64,000 bases of DNA from Acetobacter malorum (lineage in GTDB: Bacteria; Pseudomonadota; Alphaproteobacteria; Acetobacterales; Acetobacteraceae). The notes under the pieces were generated by a model, which saw only the letters and a program-made list of their open reading frames with translations, did not search any database and was not told where the DNA came from. Where the stretch lies: NCBI RefSeq assembly GCF_001580615.1, contig NZ_LHZC01000051.1:79913-143912 (forward strand), read 5' to 3'. Made by a program: the position numbers and the translations under genes. Below are positions 62,261 through 64,000 of this stretch, piece after piece; the first letter of the stretch is position 1; every line of letters starts with the position of its first letter.

Positions 62261-63475
62261 TCAGTCGGCGGCAGTTGCTTCCACCGGTGCCGCTTTGCCC
62301 GGAGCCGCATCAGCATTGGCTGCATCGGTGCGGATCACCTTCACACGCGGAGCCTTGGCAGGCTTGCGGGCGGCGATTTCTTCCATCTGCTCTTCCACCT
62401 GCTTGGAGAAGACGTACTGAGCAGGACGCTGGTTGGCGAGGGAGATTTCCGGAGCCATCGGCTTTTCGGTTTCCGGGCCAAACAGAGCGACTTTTGCAAT
62501 GTGCCAGGGGCGGCGCACGGCATCCATCACAGCGGTAGATTCGTAACCGGAGTGTACCATGCAGTCGGCGCACTTTTCATAGTTGCCGGTGCCGTAATCG
62601 TCCCACTTGGTGTCTTCCATCAGCTCGTTGAAAGACTTGGCGTAGCCTTCACCCAGCAGATAGCACGGGCGCTGCCAGCCAAAGACGTTACGCAGCGGCT
62701 TGCCCCACGGGGTGCAGTGATACTGCTCATTGCCCGCCAGGAAGTTCAGGAACAGCGGAGACTGCGTAAACCGCCATTTCTTGCCCTTGCCCAGACGGAA
62801 GATGTCACGGAAGAGCTGCTTGGTTTTCTGACGGTTGAGGAAGTGTTCCTGATCAGGCGCACGTTCATACGCATAACCCGGAGCCGTCATAATTCCGTCC
62901 ACGCCCATGGCCATCACTTCATCAAAGAAGGTCGCCACGCGCTTGGGGTCCGCACCGTCAAACAGAGTGCAGTTGATGGACAGACGGAAGCCGCGTGCCT
63001 TGGCCTTTTTGATGGCCGCCACAGCACGTTCATACACACCGTCCTGACAGACAGAGGAATCGTGCATGGATTTATCACCATCCAGATGCACGTCCCATGA
63101 GAAGAACGGAGAGGGTTCATACTCATCCATCTTCTTTTCAAGCAGAAGGGCGTTCGTGCACAGATAGACGTATTTTTTCCGGGCGATCAGGCCACGGACA
63201 ATCTCCGGCATCTCCTTGTGCAGCAGGGGTTCGCCCCCGGCCACGGCGATGACGGGTGCGCCTGCTTCCGCATCCGCATCCAGACACTCCTGCACGGTCA
63301 TGCGCTGGTTGAGAATGGCTGCGGGATAATCAATCTTACCACACCCGGCACATGCCAGATTGCAGCGGAAAAGCGGTTCAAGCATCAGAACCAGCGGATA
63401 GCGCTTGCGCCCGGTGATGTGCTGTTTGACGACATAACTGCCGACCCTGACGGCCTGCATTATAGGTACGGCCAT
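62261..63475 (-). CDS. hpnH: Adenosyl-hopene transferase (radical SAM)
   Basis: A 404-residue radical SAM enzyme that joins adenosine to hopene, the first step toward side-chain-extended hopanoids of the bacterial membrane. The 4Fe-4S motif is at C38, C42, C45 (RCNLACAGC), followed by AVAGGEPLLHKE and the conserved LDGDKSMHDSSVCQDGVYE; the C-terminal half has HCTPWGKPLRNVFGWQRPC in segments. Ala/Pro/Lys-rich tail. Starts at ATG 63475 and ends at a strong terminator. Divergent from dxs, which makes the isoprenoid precursor. Confidence 0.95.
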   Translation of the reverse strand: MAVPIMQAVRVGSYVVKQHITGRKRYPLVLMLEPLFRCNLACAGCGKIDYPAAILNQRMTVQECLDADAEAGAPVIAVAGGEPLLHKEMPEIVRGLIARKKYVYLCTNALLLEKKMDEYEPSPFFSWDVHLDGDKSMHDSSVCQDGVYERAVAAIKKAKARGFRLSINCTLFDGADPKRVATFFDEVMAMGVDGIMTAPGYAYERAPDQEHFLNRQKTKQLFRDIFRLGKGKKWRFTQSPLFLNFLAGNEQYHCTPWGKPLRNVFGWQRPCYLLGEGYAKSFNELMEDTKWDDYGTGNYEKCADCMVHSGYESTAVMDAVRRPWHIAKVALFGPETEKPMAPEISLANQRPAQYVFSKQVEEQMEEIAARKPAKAPRVKVIRTDAANADAAPGKAAPVEATAAD

Positions 63476-63882
63476 AAACCCCCGCTTTGGCGCATCTGAG
63501 ACGCCTGCATCATAACTGAGTGAGACACTTCATAATCTGTCAAAACGTGACCATGCCGGGCAACCAGCCCCTGCATACCGTGTAACGGCCACCACAGGTG
63601 CTGCGCACATAATCACGTATGGAACTGTTCGCCTGCATATAGGTTGGCTCGTTTGTCAAGCTCAAGTCTTTTTCAAAACATGTGGCAAAAAAGACACAAT
63701 ATGCACTTACTTTTAATTGCAGGCTTGCGTTCAGGCCAGAAACATTAAACCAAAACGGCTTATATCGCGATGTGTGAAAATATTTCGCGCGACGTTAAGA
63801 CACACTGACGGCAACGAAATCCCGCCCAGTTTCCCCGGACGGCATTCCGCTTCCTACAAGAAAAGAAGATGGAAACGATCGC
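63476..63882. promoter_or_regulatory. Divergent hpnH/dxs control region
   Basis: A 407-base gap between the two divergent isoprenoid-related genes. It holds no supported gene; the small frames there lack ribosome sites. Part of it (63640-63720) is AT-rich and likely to contain both promoters. I could not single out convincing hexamers. Confidence 0.4.
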
Positions 63883-64000
63883 ATGGACAGTTCTCACGAC
63901 ACAAATGCAAAGCCTCGGATTCCCACCCTTGGCCGTTTTCCTGCTCTGGACCGGGTAGCCTACCCGTCTGACATGCGGAATCTTTCGGTCGAGCAGCTCA
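63883..64000 (+). CDS. dxs: 1-deoxy-D-xylulose-5-phosphate synthase, N-terminal part
   Basis: Only 39 codons are in the window. The sequence ends RVAYPSDMRNLSVEQL, the conserved start of DXS (PADLR-x-L-x-x-x-x-L), after a short variable leader. DXS makes DXP from pyruvate and glyceraldehyde 3-phosphate with thiamine diphosphate, opening the MEP pathway. ATG 63883 is the first start in this frame near the motif; another ATG at 63869 is out of frame. The identification rests on the short motif plus its position next to hpnH, as in other hopanoid producers. Confidence 0.8.
   Translation, partial: MDSSHDTNAKPRIPTLGRFPALDRVAYPSDMRNLSVEQL

Noticed and set aside
62126..63100. Antisense frame over hpnH
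   Set aside because: hpnH is unambiguous with its radical SAM motif; the opposite frame has no support.
1..64000. Mobile elements, prophage or integrase
   Set aside because: No transposase, integrase, terminal repeats or tRNA-adjacent attachment sites were seen on either strand.

Overview
The window reads as chromosomal DNA of an acetic acid bacterium, most likely Acetobacter (Acetobacteraceae). This is inferred from moderately high GC, a hopanoid gene (hpnH), a Hint-domain surface protein of a type common in this family, and alphaproteobacterial versions of PolA, IspE, Prs and uracil-DNA glycosylase. I saw no rRNA, tRNA, insertion sequence, prophage or CRISPR array. Most of the window is ordinary gene-dense core genome, with a few accessory patches.

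Region 1 (1-11.6 kb) holds two catabolic clusters. A minus-strand operon (iron alcohol dehydrogenase, MHS-type transporter, methylmalonate-semialdehyde dehydrogenase) lies opposite a LysR regulator and suggests oxidation of a small hydroxy acid or aldehyde to acetyl- or propionyl-CoA. Beside it is a complete 2-methylcitrate operon (prpD-prpC-prpB and an Acs-type acyl-CoA ligase), divergent from a RamB/ScfR-type regulator. Clear inverted repeats lie between them. Propionyl-CoA from the first cluster could feed the second.

Region 2 (11.7-23 kb) encodes envelope and periplasmic functions: a secreted adenosine deaminase, a lipoprotein-like hydrolase, a CHCC zinc-finger protein, a periplasmic thioredoxin, a GT61 glycosyltransferase, a DsbD-type thiol reductase, a Hint-domain surface protein broken by a one-base insertion, and a DUF3034 outer-membrane protein.

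Region 3 (23.3-41 kb) starts with polA, an SCO-like protein with altered metal ligands, a glycosyltransferase and an acyl-CoA-dehydrogenase-type flavoprotein. A complete peptide-type ABC importer follows in the order A-C-B-D-F; its last ATPase carries a (GCCAGT)9 repeat encoding (Ala-Ser)9. Then come a PlsC-type acyltransferase, an FAD-linked D-lactate-type dehydrogenase and an AT-rich two-domain glycosyltransferase of 1007 residues.

Region 4 (41-53.4 kb) holds a histidine phosphatase, prs, a Wzm/Wzt-type exporter, a MATE pump, a YqaA-type membrane protein, an SDR-fold protein without its catalytic triad, a YbaY/META protein, ispE, a TPR protein and a uracil-DNA glycosylase.

Region 5 (53.6-64 kb) has a soluble lytic transglycosylase, then the conserved but biochemically obscure set of zinc-ribbon metallopeptidase (COG4307), transglutaminase, circularly permuted ATP-grasp (COG2308) and alpha-E protein (COG2307). 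This set is the best candidate here for an under-described system. The window ends with a CNNM/CorC protein, hpnH and the start of dxs. ispE and dxs supply isoprenoid precursors and hpnH extends hopanoids made from them.
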